From positions 28,667-92,666 of the forward strand of contig CATXCB010000009.1 in NCBI GenBank assembly GCA_958366705.1: a stretch of 64,000 nt of DNA, read 5' to 3'. A model generated the notes under the pieces. It saw nothing but the letters and a program-made list of their open reading frames with translations. It was not told the origin of the DNA and ran no database searches. The first letter of the stretch is position 1. Each line of letters starts with the position of its first letter. The stretch comes from an uncultured bacterium. GTDB lineage: Bacteria > Cyanobacteriota > Vampirovibrionia > Gastranaerophilales > Gastranaerophilaceae. Both the position numbers and the translations under genes were made by a program. Positions 17,115 through 26,179 of this stretch are shown piece by piece.

Positions 17115-18407
17115 TTAAATTCCAAATCTAGAATAAATTTCGTTGATGTTTTGTAAGAAAGCTTGTTTATCAAATATTTTTTCAATTTCTTCGTTCGTTA
17201 AAAGATTCGTTACTTCGTTGTCTTTTAATAAATTGGCTTTGAAGTCTCCGTGGTTTTGAAAAGCATCAAGAGCATTTCTTTGAACTATTACATACGCATC
17301 TTCTCTGGATAATCCTTTTGCTACAAGAGATAATAATACTTTTTGAGAAAATACTATTCCGCCAAATTTATCTGTATTTTTGAGCATATTATCTTCATGA
17401 ACGACAATATTTTCCATTAGACCGTTGAACCTGTTCAACATAAAGTCTATTAGAGTAAAGCTGTCAGGGAAAATAATTCGCTCTGCAGAAGAATGAGAGA
17501 TGTCTCTTTCGTGCCATAGCGGAATATTTTCTAATGCAACAATAGAATTTGCTCTTACGACTCTAGCTAATCCGCAAAGATTTTCGCTCAATACAGGGTT
17601 TTTCTTATGCGGCATAGCTGATGAACCTTTTTGACCTTTTCCAAAACCTTCTTCAAGTTCCAGAACTTCTGTTTTTTGCAGGTGTCTTATTTCTGTTGCA
17701 AATTGTTCAATAACACTGGCAATTAGCGCTAGAGATTGCATAAGGTAAGCATGGTAATCTCTTGCTATAATTTGAGTTGATATTCTTGCAGGTTTTAAAT
17801 TAAGGTGCTTGCAGGTAATTTTCTCAACTTCTGTTGAAATATTACTATAAGTTCCTACAGGACCGGAAATCTGCCCAATACGGATTTGTTCTAATGCATG
17901 TTCAAAGTTTTCTTTTTGACGCTCTAGAATGTCTATCCATGAGCATAATTTTGCACCGAAAGTCATAATTTCTGCATGAATCCCATGCGAACGCCCTATG
18001 CAGATTGTTGTTTTATGTTTACTTGCAAGATTTTTTAGTGTTTTTATTGTTTTTTCTAAATCTTCTTTTATAAGTTTTCCGCTGTCTTGAATTTGAAGAG
18101 CGAAAGCTGTATCAATAACATCAGAACTTGTCATTCCAACGTGTACATATCTGCCTAAATCTCCAAGGCTTTCGTTTACGCAGGTTAAAAAAGCTATAAC
18201 ATCGTGTCTTACTTCTTTTTCTATTTCGTCAATTCTTTCAACTGTAAAACTTGCTTTTTGGCGAATTTCTTTAGTAGCTTCTTCAGGAATTGTTCCTAAT
18301 TCTGCATAAGCATCACAAACTGCCAGTTCTACCTGTAAATAATAATCAAATTTGGAATTCAATTCCCAAATTTTTGCCATTTCCTGTCTTGAATATCTTT
18401 CTATCAT
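17115..18407 (-). CDS. purB: adenylosuccinate lyase
   Basis: Catalyses two fumarate-releasing steps in purine synthesis: SAICAR to AICAR, and adenylosuccinate to AMP. The homotetrameric fumarase/aspartase fold is shown by the family signature G-S-S-A-M-P-H-K-K-N-P at 261-271, with the mobile-loop serine. The S-H-G-I-H-A-E block around 140-146 contains a catalytic histidine, and T-S-S-D at 93-96 is a second conserved region. Length 430 is typical of the short bacterial type. There is no Shine-Dalgarno site; TAAAAT at 18415-18420 ends 7 nt before the ATG, so a leaderless mRNA is likely. Confidence 0.96.
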   Translation of the reverse strand: MIERYSRQEMAKIWELNSKFDYYLQVELAVCDAYAELGTIPEEATKEIRQKASFTVERIDEIEKEVRHDVIAFLTCVNESLGDLGRYVHVGMTSSDVIDTAFALQIQDSGKLIKEDLEKTIKTLKNLASKHKTTICIGRSHGIHAEIMTFGAKLCSWIDILERQKENFEHALEQIRIGQISGPVGTYSNISTEVEKITCKHLNLKPARISTQIIARDYHAYLMQSLALIASVIEQFATEIRHLQKTEVLELEEGFGKGQKGSSAMPHKKNPVLSENLCGLARVVRANSIVALENIPLWHERDISHSSAERIIFPDSFTLIDFMLNRFNGLMENIVVHEDNMLKNTDKFGGIVFSQKVLLSLVAKGLSREDAYVIVQRNALDAFQNHGDFKANLLKDNEVTNLLTNEEIEKIFDKQAFLQNINEIYSRFGI

Positions 18408-18474
18408 AGTTTAGATTTTATCATGAAATATGAACAAATGGTAACAATATTTTTTTTCTTGATTGTAAATAACT

Positions 18475-18502
18475 TTGTAAAAAGAAGTTTTTGTGTTATT
18501 AT
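18475..18502 (+). promoter_or_regulatory. promoter of the efp-accB-accC transcript
   Basis: TTGTAA (18475-18480), a 16-nt spacer and TATTAT (18497-18502). The leader is about 35 nt. Confidence 0.5.
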
Positions 18503-18544
18503 TGGTTCACTAGAAGAAGAATACTTTTTAAAAAGGGGAAAAAT

Positions 18545-19102
18545 ATGATTTCAGTAAACGATTTTAAAACAGGCTTGACAGTTGAGTTGGACAACGGTCT
18601 ATGGTCTGTAGTTGAGTTTTTGCATGTAAAACCTGGTAAAGGTGCTGCATTTGTTCGTTCTAAGTTAAAAAACGTTATCACAGGACAGGTTGTTGAAAAA
18701 ACATTTAGAGCAGGTGAAAAAGTTGCAAAAGCTACTTTAGATAGAAGAGAAATGCAATATTTATACAAAGAAGGTTCAGCATATGTAATGATGGACAATG
18801 AAACTTATGATCAATTACATGTTGAAGAAGCTCAAATTGGCAGCGGTATTAAATATTTAAAAGAAAATATGAATGTAATGATTTTAACACATGAAGGAAA
18901 AGTTATCGGTGTTGATATCCCTGCTCACGTTGAATTGGCAGTTGTTGATACTCCTCCGTCTGAAAAAGGAAACACTTCTCAAGGCGGTACAAAACCTGCA
19001 ACATTAGAAACAGGTGCGGTAGTAAACGTTCCTTTCTTTGTAGCTAACGGTGATATTATCAGAGTTGACACCAGAACAAATGAATATTTAGACAGATGCT
19101 AG
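18545..19102 (+). CDS. efp: elongation factor P
   Basis: Ribosome-bound factor that relieves stalling at polyproline stretches. It has 185 residues with the usual three beta-barrel domains. The loop K-P-G-K-G-A-A-F at 29-36 places Lys32 at the position modified in many bacteria. The C-terminal signature region [10 protein letters not shown] is intact. I chose the ATG at 18545, which has AAGGGG at good spacing; an earlier in-frame start would add a non-homologous stretch. It is upstream of accB, an arrangement common in bacteria. Confidence 0.96.
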   Translation: MISVNDFKTGLTVELDNGLWSVVEFLHVKPGKGAAFVRSKLKNVITGQVVEKTFRAGEKVAKATLDRREMQYLYKEGSAYVMMDNETYDQLHVEEAQIGSGIKYLKENMNVMILTHEGKVIGVDIPAHVELAVVDTPPSEKGNTSQGGTKPATLETGAVVNVPFFVANGDIIRVDTRTNEYLDRC

Positions 19103-19107
19103 TCTTG

Positions 19108-19170
19108 ATGTCATTCTGAGGCGATACTTTTGTAAGATTTTTCGCTAGCATGTTTAAACCCGAAGAATCT
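19108..19170. repeat. REP-like element between efp and accB
   Basis: It starts GATGTCATTCTGAGGCGA and ends CCCGAAGAATCT, with an extra 25-nt hairpin-like insert in the middle. It is a longer relative of the element at 7653. Confidence 0.45.
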
Positions 19171-19201
19171 TATATATTTTGACTTATAGGAAAGGCAAAT
19201 T

Positions 19202-19654
19202 ATGAAATTTGAAACAGATTATATAGAAAAATTGGCAAAAATTATATCTGAAACAGGCTTGACAGAAATTTCTCTAGAAGATGGAGAACAAGCTATTACA
19301 TTAAGAAAAGATGTTATTGTTTCAGCAGCTCCTCAAGTTGTAGCTGCAGCTCCTTCTGCTCCGGCTTCAGCTCCGTCAGCTCAGCCTGCAGCAAGTGCTC
19401 CGGCAGCACCTGCTAAAAAAGGTACTCCAATTACATCTCCAATGGTTGGAACTTTCTACAAATCACCTTCTCCGGATGCAGCTCCTTTTGTGTCTGTTGG
19501 TGATACTGTGAAAAATGGCGATGTGGTTTGTATTGTTGAAGCTATGAAAATGATGAACGAAATTAAAGCAGAGGTTGCCGGTAAAGTCCTTGAAATTTGT
19601 GTTGAGGATGGACAACCTGTTGAATTTGGTCAAGTTCTTATGTATGTAGAATAA
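19202..19654 (+). CDS. accB: biotin carboxyl carrier protein of acetyl-CoA carboxylase
   Basis: Carries the carboxybiotin between the two half reactions of acetyl-CoA carboxylase, the first step of fatty acid synthesis. The N-terminal helical part (1-40) is followed by a flexible A/P/S-rich linker (42-72). The biotinyl domain (75-150) has E-A-M-K-M at 113-117, with Lys116 as the biotinylated residue, and the 'thumb' segment S-P-S-P-D-A-A-P. It is 150 aa, normal length. AGGAAAGG precedes the ATG. accC follows after 71 nt. Confidence 0.96.
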   Translation: MKFETDYIEKLAKIISETGLTEISLEDGEQAITLRKDVIVSAAPQVVAAAPSAPASAPSAQPAASAPAAPAKKGTPITSPMVGTFYKSPSPDAAPFVSVGDTVKNGDVVCIVEAMKMMNEIKAEVAGKVLEICVEDGQPVEFGQVLMYVE

Positions 19655-19667
19655 TAATTTTAAAATA

Positions 19668-19703
19668 TTAGAAAGTGAACGGTTATATCTGTTCACTTTC
19701 TAA
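19668..19703 (+). promoter_or_regulatory. strong hairpin between accB and accC
   Basis: A perfect 13-bp stem (19668-19680 with 19691-19703) with a 10-nt loop, followed only by a weak T-run (TTTGATAAG). It may act as a partial terminator or an RNase or stability element that sets the BCCP to biotin carboxylase ratio. Confidence 0.55.
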
Positions 19704-19725
19704 TTTGATAAGGGATATTTGAAAA

Positions 19726-21084
19726 ATGTTTAGAAAAGTATTAATTGCGAATAGGGGAGAAATAGCTGTAAGGATTATCAGAGCATGTAGAGAATTGGGT
19801 ATTCCTACGGTTGCTATTTATTCACAGGCAGATGCAAATTCTCTTCATGTTAGGTTAGCAACAGAGGCTTATTGTATTGGACCTGCAAAAAGTGCTGATA
19901 GTTATTTAAGCATTCCTGCAATAATGTCAGCAGCTATGGTATCAGGTGCTGATGCAATCCACCCTGGATATGGATTTATGTCTGAAAGAGCAGATTTTGT
20001 AGAAATCTGTGAACAGCAAGGTATTAAATTTATTGGTCCATCTTCCGAGGCTATGAAGAAAATGGGAGATAAAGCTACAGCTCGTAAAACAATGATTGAA
20101 AATAATGTTCCTGTTACCCCGGGTACAGGAATTGTTCATACGGTTGAAGATGTTCAAGCTTTTGCAAATAAAGTTGGTTATCCGATTATTTTGAAAGCTA
20201 CAGCCGGTGGCGGCGGTAAAGGTATGAGAATTTGCCGCAGTGATGAAGATGTTAAAGTTAATATGGAACTTTGCCAGACTGAAGCTAAAAATTTCTTTGG
20301 AAATCCTGATGTATATGCTGAAAAATACTTAGAAAATCCTCGTCATATTGAGGTTCAAATATTGGGTGACAGTTTTGGTAACGTTGTCCACTTAGGAGAA
20401 AGAGATTGTTCTATTCAAAGACGTCACCAAAAATTGTTGGAAGAAGCCCCATCTCCGGCTATCAATGAAGAAACAAGAAAAGAAATGGGAGCCGCAGCTG
20501 TTCGTGCAGCTAAAGCGATTAACTATGAAGGGGCCGGAACTTGTGAATTCTTACTTGATCATGATGGCAGCTGGTATTTCATGGAAATGAATACAAGAAT
20601 TCAGGTTGAACACTGTGTAACAGAAATGATTTCAAGTGTTGATTTGGTTCGTGAACAAATCCTAGTTGCGGCTGGTGAAAAATTAAGTTACACTCAAGAT
20701 GATATTCACTTAAAAGGTCATGCTATTGAATGCCGTATCAATGCTGAAAATCCAGCTAAGAATTTTATGCCAAACCCTGGACAAATTACAGGTTATTTAG
20801 CACCTGGAGGTTTTGGTATAAGAGTGGATTCTCATGTTTATCAAGATTATACAATTCCTCCGTACTACGATTCAATGATTGGAAAATTGATTTGTTGGGG
20901 ACGTGATAGAAACGAAGCTCGCAGAAGAATGTACAGAGCTTTGAAAGAATACGTTGTAACAGGTGTTGAAACAACTATTCCATTCCATCAGGCAATTATT
21001 GAAGATGAAGTCTTTATGAGCGGAAATTTTAATACTGGTTTCATTGAAGAATTCTACAAACGTAAGGGGTTGGAAGAAAAATAG
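19726..21084 (+). CDS. accC: biotin carboxylase subunit of acetyl-CoA carboxylase
   Basis: ATP-grasp enzyme that carboxylates biotin on AccB, using bicarbonate and ATP. Residues in view are the N-terminal K-V-L-I-A-N-R-G-E-I-A fold signature, the glycine-rich ATP lid G-G-G-G-K-G-M at 161-167, the E-R-D-C-S-I-Q-R-R-H-Q-K-L block, and E-M-N-T-R-I-Q-V-E-H with metal and catalytic residues. Its 452 aa match the family. accA and accD are not in the window. Confidence 0.97.
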   Translation: MFRKVLIANRGEIAVRIIRACRELGIPTVAIYSQADANSLHVRLATEAYCIGPAKSADSYLSIPAIMSAAMVSGADAIHPGYGFMSERADFVEICEQQGIKFIGPSSEAMKKMGDKATARKTMIENNVPVTPGTGIVHTVEDVQAFANKVGYPIILKATAGGGGKGMRICRSDEDVKVNMELCQTEAKNFFGNPDVYAEKYLENPRHIEVQILGDSFGNVVHLGERDCSIQRRHQKLLEEAPSPAINEETRKEMGAAAVRAAKAINYEGAGTCEFLLDHDGSWYFMEMNTRIQVEHCVTEMISSVDLVREQILVAAGEKLSYTQDDIHLKGHAIECRINAENPAKNFMPNPGQITGYLAPGGFGIRVDSHVYQDYTIPPYYDSMIGKLICWGRDRNEARRRMYRALKEYVVTGVETTIPFHQAIIEDEVFMSGNFNTGFIEEFYKRKGLEEK

Positions 21085-21111
21085 AACTTGCGTAAATCAA
21101 ATTATAATTAT

Positions 21112-21144
21112 AAAAAGAGAACTATAAATCTTAGTTCTCTTTTT
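21112..21144. terminator. bidirectional terminator after accC
   Basis: A 13-bp stem (21112-21124 with 21132-21144), A-run on the left and T-run on the right, between accC and the convergent prepilin-like gene. Confidence 0.85.
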
Positions 21145-21163
21145 ATTCTTTAAAATCTATTTT

Positions 21164-21916
21164 TTATTTTGTCCATGGGTAATCTTTGGCAATCTTCCAG
21201 CCATCCATCATTATGACGGCGGCACAGGCATCTCCTGGACCAAAGTAACCGGAACCGCTTGCTTTGGAATTGCATCCTCCCCATCCTGTTCCAAGTAGAG
21301 TGTTTCTATCTTTTGTGCTCATTCCGTAAGATCCGAGAGTACCATAGCCGTAAGGTTTGAATGTCGGATTTTCGTCTGCCGTTGTTAGTATAAAAGTGAA
21401 TACATCCTTGCCAAGCATAGCATATTTTTTAGGATTTCGTATGTAGGCTTTTACTCTGGTTACTTTGTCATATGGCGATGGGTACCTAAAGAAGGCATAG
21501 GCAACAGGACTGCCAAGTTTTGATACTACATATTGCCCAACCATTGTATTAACAGAACCTGGTTTTTTAAAATGTAAAGGAAATGGCAAAGCAAGTCCGA
21601 AACATCTTTCGTTTGAATTACAAGCTTTATGTTGTGCACCGTTAACATATGGTACAAAATATGTTTGAACCCACTGTGGCAATTCATCAGCTCCATAATA
21701 TTGCCAGCCGAGAGGTTCGCCGTAGTCTGCGATTGCCATTTTTAATATCTGATTAAGTTCTGTGTAGGCTTTTTTTACTTCAAGAGCAGTGGTTTTCTTT
21801 TGATAAGCAGAAATTAGTGTTGGAATACTCAAGGCTGCAACAATTCCAATTATACCTAATGTAATTAAAACTTCTGCAAGTGTAAAAGCTAATTTTTTTG
21901 GTTGTTTCTTATTCAT
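21164..21916 (-). CDS. prepilin-like protein (pseudopilin), module 1
   Basis: A 250-residue protein with a class III leader: K-K-L-A, then the processing site before F-T-L-A-E-V-L-I-T-L-G, with the conserved Glu at +5. A 22-residue hydrophobic helix follows. Prepilin peptidase would cleave after the Ala and methylate the Phe. The large globular C-terminal part has several cysteines and aromatic and glycine-rich segments. It could be a minor pilin or secretion pseudopilin, or a surface protein using the pilin export route. TAGGAGAG precedes the ATG. It is controlled from a perfect consensus promoter and divides a palindrome-rich spacer with an XRE regulator gene, like the module at 29603. Confidence 0.85.
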   Translation of the reverse strand: MNKKQPKKLAFTLAEVLITLGIIGIVAALSIPTLISAYQKKTTALEVKKAYTELNQILKMAIADYGEPLGWQYYGADELPQWVQTYFVPYVNGAQHKACNSNERCFGLALPFPLHFKKPGSVNTMVGQYVVSKLGSPVAYAFFRYPSPYDKVTRVKAYIRNPKKYAMLGKDVFTFILTTADENPTFKPYGYGTLGSYGMSTKDRNTLLGTGWGGCNSKASGSGYFGPGDACAAVIMMDGWKIAKDYPWTK

Positions 21917-21931
21917 TTTCTCTCCTATACG

Positions 21932-21990
21932 TTAGGTAAATATATTAAGGAAAATTACGTTCTACGTAAATTATTATACTTATTAGGTAA
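21932..21990. promoter_or_regulatory. operator region of prepilin/XRE module 1
   Basis: TTACGT-TCT-ACGTAA (21955-21969) is a perfect inverted repeat over the expected transcription start of the prepilin gene. It is flanked by two direct copies of TTAGGTAA (21932-21939 and 21983-21990), the second inside the promoter spacer. This is likely to be bound by the XRE protein encoded next door. Confidence 0.55.
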
Positions 21991-22001
21991 GTTTTTGTCA
22001 A
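21973..22001 (-). promoter_or_regulatory. perfect consensus promoter of prepilin-like gene 1
   Basis: TTGACA (21996-22001), 17-nt spacer and TATAAT (21973-21978) on the minus strand. All twelve consensus bases match, which implies strong expression unless it is repressed. Confidence 0.85.
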
Positions 22002-22064
22002 ATTTTTACCTGAATTTTAATTCCAATACTATGGTTGGTTATGTAAAATTAATACGAGGTGGAA

Positions 22065-22388
22065 ATGGCAAATATAAAAGTATTATTTGGACGTAAAATT
22101 AAAGAATACCGCAAAAAAATGCATTACACACAGGCTCAACTTGCCGAATTGGTAAATGTTGATGATAAACATATTAGTTGTATTGAAAGTGGTAAAAATT
22201 TTCCATCCCCAGAATTAATTGATAGATTTTCCCATGCTTTATCTGTTGAACCAAAAGATTTGTTTGAGTTTTATCATTTACAGAATTTTACAGATTTGAA
22301 ATCTGAAATAATATCTATGTTAGATATTCTTAAGGAAGAAGAATTAATATTAGCTTATAAATATATAAGAACTTTTTTGCTAAAATAA
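22065..22388 (+). CDS. XRE-family HTH regulator, module 1
   Basis: A 107-residue DNA-binding protein. Residues 8-62 form a Cro/C1-type helix-turn-helix: K-I-K-E-Y-R-K-K, Y-T-Q-A-Q-L-A-E-L-V (helix 2), D-D-K-H-I-S-C-I-E-S-G (recognition helix), then P-S-P-E-L-I-D-R-F. A C-terminal helical tail of 40 residues may mediate dimerisation. The ATG at 22065 has GAGGTGGA in front. It is divergent from the prepilin gene and probably regulates it and itself. folC follows after 36 nt and may be co-transcribed. Confidence 0.85.
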   Translation: MANIKVLFGRKIKEYRKKMHYTQAQLAELVNVDDKHISCIESGKNFPSPELIDRFSHALSVEPKDLFEFYHLQNFTDLKSEIISMLDILKEEELILAYKYIRTFLLK

Positions 22389-22424
22389 TTATAGATTTTA
22401 ATTGAATAGAAATAGAGGTTTAAT

Positions 22425-23666
22425 ATGAGCGGTAAATATAATGATGCAGTAAAGTTATTAACTTCTGTTGGAAAGTTTCATGTGTCTCTGGGGCTTGAAA
22501 GAATTTCTAAAATTTTAGAGCTGCTAGGAAATCCTCAAGACAAGTTAGATTGTATTCACGTTGCAGGAACGAATGGAAAAGGTTCTGTATGTGCAATTTT
22601 ATCATCAATTTTAGCTTGCGCCGGTAAAAAAGTTGGATTATATACCTCGCCGCATATTTTTAAATATACTGAGAGGATAAAGATTTTATTCCCCCTTCTC
22701 CCAAACCCTCTTTCTCAGGGTGCAAGGGAAAATGCTAATATCCCTGATGAAGATTTTGCAAAATATGTTTTTGAAATATCAAATTTAGCTGATAAAAATG
22801 GTATTGATTTAACTGAGTTTGAAATATTAACTGCTGTAATGTTTAAATATTTTGCAGATAATAATGTGGATGTTGTAGTTTTAGAAACTGGTCTGGGCGG
22901 CAGGTTTGATGCAACAAATGTCATCAAAAAGAATCTTTGTTCTATTATTACTCATGTTGATTATGATCATACAGAGCGTCTTGGTGATACTCTTGATAAA
23001 ATAGCTTTCGAAAAAGCAGGTATTATAAAACCAAACTGTCCTTGTATTGTATTTGAGGGACGGGAGGTTTACCGAGATGTTGCGGATGAAAAAAGTTCGA
23101 TGCTTGTAATGGTAGCACCTTTTGCAGATACTTCAAATTTATCTTTAAAAGGAACTTATCAGCAAGAAAATTTGTCTCTGGCACTTGCAGCTGTTGAAAC
23201 TATATTCCCAACTATTTCGCAAAATATAATAGATGAGGGGCTAAAGCAGGTTAAGCACATTGGCAGATTTCAATATATTGAGGATAAAAATCTCATTATT
23301 GATGGGGCGCATAATCCAAATGGGATAAGTTCTCTTGTTCAAAGTTTAGATTCTTATTATCCAAATTCTAGGAGGCGTTATATTTTTGGCTGTTTGAAAA
23401 ATAAAGATTATGAAAAAATGCTGAATTTATTGTTTGAGCAATTTATTGGGCAGACTGAATATAATACTCCTGAAGTTTATTTTTATCATTTTAGCCATCA
23501 AAATTCTTGTGATGTAAGAGCTTTGCAGGAAGCTAGTCCTATTCCTGCAAAAGAGTTAACTAAAGAGACTCAGATAGATTTTAATGATGGAAGACTTAAT
23601 GTAATATGTGGTTCTTTATATATGATTAGTGAACTTGCCGAACGATTTAAGTTGAACCTTACATAA
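22425..23666 (+). CDS. folC: folylpolyglutamate/dihydrofolate synthase with in-frame insert
   Basis: ATP-dependent Mur-ligase-type enzyme that adds glutamate to dihydropteroate or folates. The P-loop G-T-N-G-K-G-S-V is at 48-55, the ribosyl/folate region Y-T-S-P-H at 73-77, and L-E-T-G-L-G-G-R-F-D-A-T-N is present. Between E-R-I-K-I and I-P-D-E-D-F is an extra stretch of about 18 residues (88-105, L-F-P-L-L-P-N-P-L-S-Q-G-A-R) with no family counterpart. It is coded by a C-rich, locally palindromic DNA segment (22688-22733) unlike the rest of the gene, which looks like a repeat inserted in frame. AGAGG precedes the ATG. Confidence 0.92.
   Translation: MSGKYNDAVKLLTSVGKFHVSLGLERISKILELLGNPQDKLDCIHVAGTNGKGSVCAILSSILACAGKKVGLYTSPHIFKYTERIKILFPLLPNPLSQGARENANIPDEDFAKYVFEISNLADKNGIDLTEFEILTAVMFKYFADNNVDVVVLETGLGGRFDATNVIKKNLCSIITHVDYDHTERLGDTLDKIAFEKAGIIKPNCPCIVFEGREVYRDVADEKSSMLVMVAPFADTSNLSLKGTYQQENLSLALAAVETIFPTISQNIIDEGLKQVKHIGRFQYIEDKNLIIDGAHNPNGISSLVQSLDSYYPNSRRRYIFGCLKNKDYEKMLNLLFEQFIGQTEYNTPEVYFYHFSHQNSCDVRALQEASPIPAKELTKETQIDFNDGRLNVICGSLYMISELAERFKLNLT
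22688..22733. repeat. C-rich repeat-like insert inside folC
   Basis: The bases run CCCCCTTCTCCC, then CCCTC, then CAGGGTGCAAGGG. The C content and local CCCT/AGGG pairing are foreign to this AT-rich gene. Its length is compatible with the reading frame. I found no second copy in the window. Confidence 0.5.
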
Positions 23667-23707
23667 ATTTTAATGTCCTGAAGTTTTATTTCTGGTATTA
23701 TTATTTT

Positions 23708-24739
23708 ATGAAAGCTATACAATATTACGGACCAAATGATATAAGATACGAAGATGTAATGGTAAAACCTCCTGAAGAGGGCGAAGTTGTTGTAAAGGTC
23801 ATGGCAGCATTAACATGTGGTACTGATGTTAAAACTTTTCGACGCGGGCATCCTGTGCTCATCAAAGAAGTTCCATCAGGTTTTGGACATGAATTTTCCG
23901 GAATTATTGAAAAAGTGGGACGAAATGTTGACGGGTTCAAGGTCGGAGACCGCGTTGTTGCTGCAAATTCGGCACCTTGCGGGGAGTGTTTTTACTGTAA
24001 AAAACAGGAATATAATCTTTGTGAAAATTTAAATCTTTTAAATGGTGCTTATGCTGAGTATATCAATGTTCCTGCCCGTATTGTGAAAAAAAACATGCTT
24101 CATTTACCTGCAAGTTTGAGTTTTGAACGAGCTGCATTTTGTGAACCTTTAGCAAATGTTGTTCATGGTGCAGAAAGAACAGGTATTAAATCCGGTGACA
24201 GCGTGGGAATTATTGGAATTGGTCCTATAGGTTTGATGTTTGCACGTGTAGCCAAGCTTATGGGGGCTAGAGTTATTGTAGCCGGTCGCAATCCTATAAA
24301 ACTTAAAGCTGCAGAAGAATTTGCTCATGCTGATGAAATTATTGATTTAAAAAAATATCCTAATCCGGAACGCATATTTAAAGAATTTTCAGATGAGCAT
24401 AAAGGGCTTGATGTTGCTGTTGAATGTGTAGGACTTCCTGAAATTTGGGAACAAATTTTTGATTGCGTGCGTCCTGGAGGAACAGTTCACTTTTTTGGAG
24501 GCTGTAAATCAGGTTCAAAAGTTACATTTGATACTACAAAAATGCATTATGGTGACATAAAGATGATGAGTGTGTTCCATCATACCCCTAAGTATTTTAG
24601 AATGGCGCTGGATTATATTGCATCAGGCGAAATGGAAGTTGAAAAACTTATAACTGATACCCTGCCTCTGGATAAGGTAGAATATGCTATGCAGCAGCAT
24701 ATTGCAGGAAAAGCTATAAAATTCTTGATAAAGCCATAG
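23708..24739 (+). CDS. zinc-dependent medium-chain dehydrogenase (alcohol/polyol type)
   Basis: A 343-residue NAD(P)-dependent oxidoreductase. The catalytic zinc ligands fit Cys37 (T-C-G-T-D), His61 and Glu62 (G-H-E-F). The structural zinc lobe has Cys91, 94, 97 and 105 (C-G-E-C-F-Y-C then N-L-C). The Rossmann motif G-I-G-P-I-G is near 171-176. It belongs with the sorbitol or threonine dehydrogenase branch; the substrate is not readable. No clear Shine-Dalgarno site is seen. It is 41 nt after folC and likely in the same transcript. Confidence 0.87.
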   Translation: MKAIQYYGPNDIRYEDVMVKPPEEGEVVVKVMAALTCGTDVKTFRRGHPVLIKEVPSGFGHEFSGIIEKVGRNVDGFKVGDRVVAANSAPCGECFYCKKQEYNLCENLNLLNGAYAEYINVPARIVKKNMLHLPASLSFERAAFCEPLANVVHGAERTGIKSGDSVGIIGIGPIGLMFARVAKLMGARVIVAGRNPIKLKAAEEFAHADEIIDLKKYPNPERIFKEFSDEHKGLDVAVECVGLPEIWEQIFDCVRPGGTVHFFGGCKSGSKVTFDTTKMHYGDIKMMSVFHHTPKYFRMALDYIASGEMEVEKLITDTLPLDKVEYAMQQHIAGKAIKFLIKP

Positions 24740-24821
24740 CTGGTTATTAGTTTTAAATTTATTTACAAAAAGGCAATTTTTTGTTTTGTGATTTGTTCTA
24801 ACTATTAAGAAAGTTAAATGT

Positions 24822-25643
24822 ATGAAAATTCTTAATAAGTTTAATCGTTTTATGGTTTATCTGGCACCTAAAGTTGATAAATCATCTTCAAAAGTAAGTG
24901 AAATTTGCGGGCAGGTTGAGCCTCCGGCGAATACTGTATCTGTGTATAATACAAAATGTTTTTTCCTGCCGGATTATGACAAAGTTTCGGTTGATATTTC
25001 AAAAAAAGGATGGCAGAGAAAACTAAAATTTAATGATAAAAATATAAATCCGAATTTTACGCAAGCTGCGTATGCAGAAAATTTAACGGTTAACTATTTA
25101 AAGCCGAAACAAAAAATAGGAGATTATGAGCATATATTTTATCAAACGACAGATTCTATACCAATGGAAGTTGTAATATCTCCAAATGCAGGGATTATGA
25201 TTGATAATTTTTCTTCTCCGGGTGGAACTATAGCTATAGAAGGGAATTTATCCGATACATTTTATACAAAGGAGTTATACCAGTGTGCAGGTGTGTCTAT
25301 AGTTGATAGGAGTAAAAATTTACAAAAATTGCTGCATTTTTATCTTTACAGCGATGAAAGAGATAGTTTGAGACTGATAAAATTTCTCACCAGAGGGTTA
25401 AAAGAACCTGAAATTACACTAATTCCGGGTACACGAGAAGAAACTAACCGCAGTATTGTTTTTCTAACAGATGTATTTAAGGATTTTTTCCCGAATTTAC
25501 AGCTCAAATATATGCATGTTCCGGAAAATTTTAATGTGAAAGATACTTATATCGGATTAAATAATGGAAATGTATTTTGTTCAAAAATGGATTCTGATTT
25601 AATTACAGAAGTAAATCCGAAAAGCAAAATAATATTTATTTAA
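24822..25643 (+). CDS. hypothetical protein, 273 aa
   Basis: I do not recognise the family. It is a soluble, mixed alpha/beta protein with no signal peptide or membrane segment. It has a lysine-rich N-terminus, a central part rich in beta-type segments (M-E-V-V-I-S-P-N-A-G-I-M-I-D) and several scattered cysteines. Only a weak AAGAAAG lies upstream of the ATG. The stop codon overlaps that of the convergent chromate-transporter gene by 4 nt. Confidence 0.65.
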   Translation: MKILNKFNRFMVYLAPKVDKSSSKVSEICGQVEPPANTVSVYNTKCFFLPDYDKVSVDISKKGWQRKLKFNDKNINPNFTQAAYAENLTVNYLKPKQKIGDYEHIFYQTTDSIPMEVVISPNAGIMIDNFSSPGGTIAIEGNLSDTFYTKELYQCAGVSIVDRSKNLQKLLHFYLYSDERDSLRLIKFLTRGLKEPEITLIPGTREETNRSIVFLTDVFKDFFPNLQLKYMHVPENFNVKDTYIGLNNGNVFCSKMDSDLITEVNPKSKIIFI

Positions 25644-26179
25644 ACTCCAATCCAGTTAAAATGTCCGAGTATTAAACCTATTATTGCTGATACTCCCAGA
25701 TAAAACATGGGATCTTGTTTCTTCCAAAAACTTGTAGAAATAAATGTTATTAGCACGATTGTTCCAAGTAAGTGGAGATTAGATGTGAGGATTAATTTTA
25801 ATCCAACAGCAGAAAGTAGGGCGCAGCCTGCAGGTTTTAACGCTTTAATTGCGCCTTTAATATATATATTTGTTTTAAATTTATCCAGAACTTTAGATAC
25901 AATAGTTACAATAATGAATGATGGAAGAATTATTGCTGTTGTAGCAATTATTGCTCCTAAAATCCCGGAGGTCGCAAATCCTGCAAATGTGGCAACATTA
26001 ACACCTACCGGTCCCGGGGTAATTGACGAAATTGCCAGCATATCAGTCAGTTGTTTTGTTGTGTACCAGTGATATTTTTCTGCAATATCATATAAAAAAG
26101 GTAATGTTGCATATCCCCCGCCAAATGAAAAAACTCCAATATGAAAGAATTGTAAAAATAACTGTAAAAATAGCTTCAT
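25640..26179 (-). CDS. chrA: chromate transporter half-subunit (CHR family)
   Basis: A 179-residue membrane protein with about six hydrophobic helices. The short-chain CHR hallmarks are F-S-F-G-G-G-Y-A-T-L-P at 17-27 and S-I-T-P-G-P-V-G-V-N at 52-61. Such half-size proteins work as pairs of opposite orientation and export chromate or related oxyanions. It overlaps the preceding half by ATGA, a sign of translational coupling, and has its own GAGGAG site. The physiological anion in an anaerobe may not be chromate. Confidence 0.9.
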   Translation of the reverse strand: MKLFLQLFLQFFHIGVFSFGGGYATLPFLYDIAEKYHWYTTKQLTDMLAISSITPGPVGVNVATFAGFATSGILGAIIATTAIILPSFIIVTIVSKVLDKFKTNIYIKGAIKALKPAGCALLSAVGLKLILTSNLHLLGTIVLITFISTSFWKKQDPMFYLGVSAIIGLILGHFNWIGV

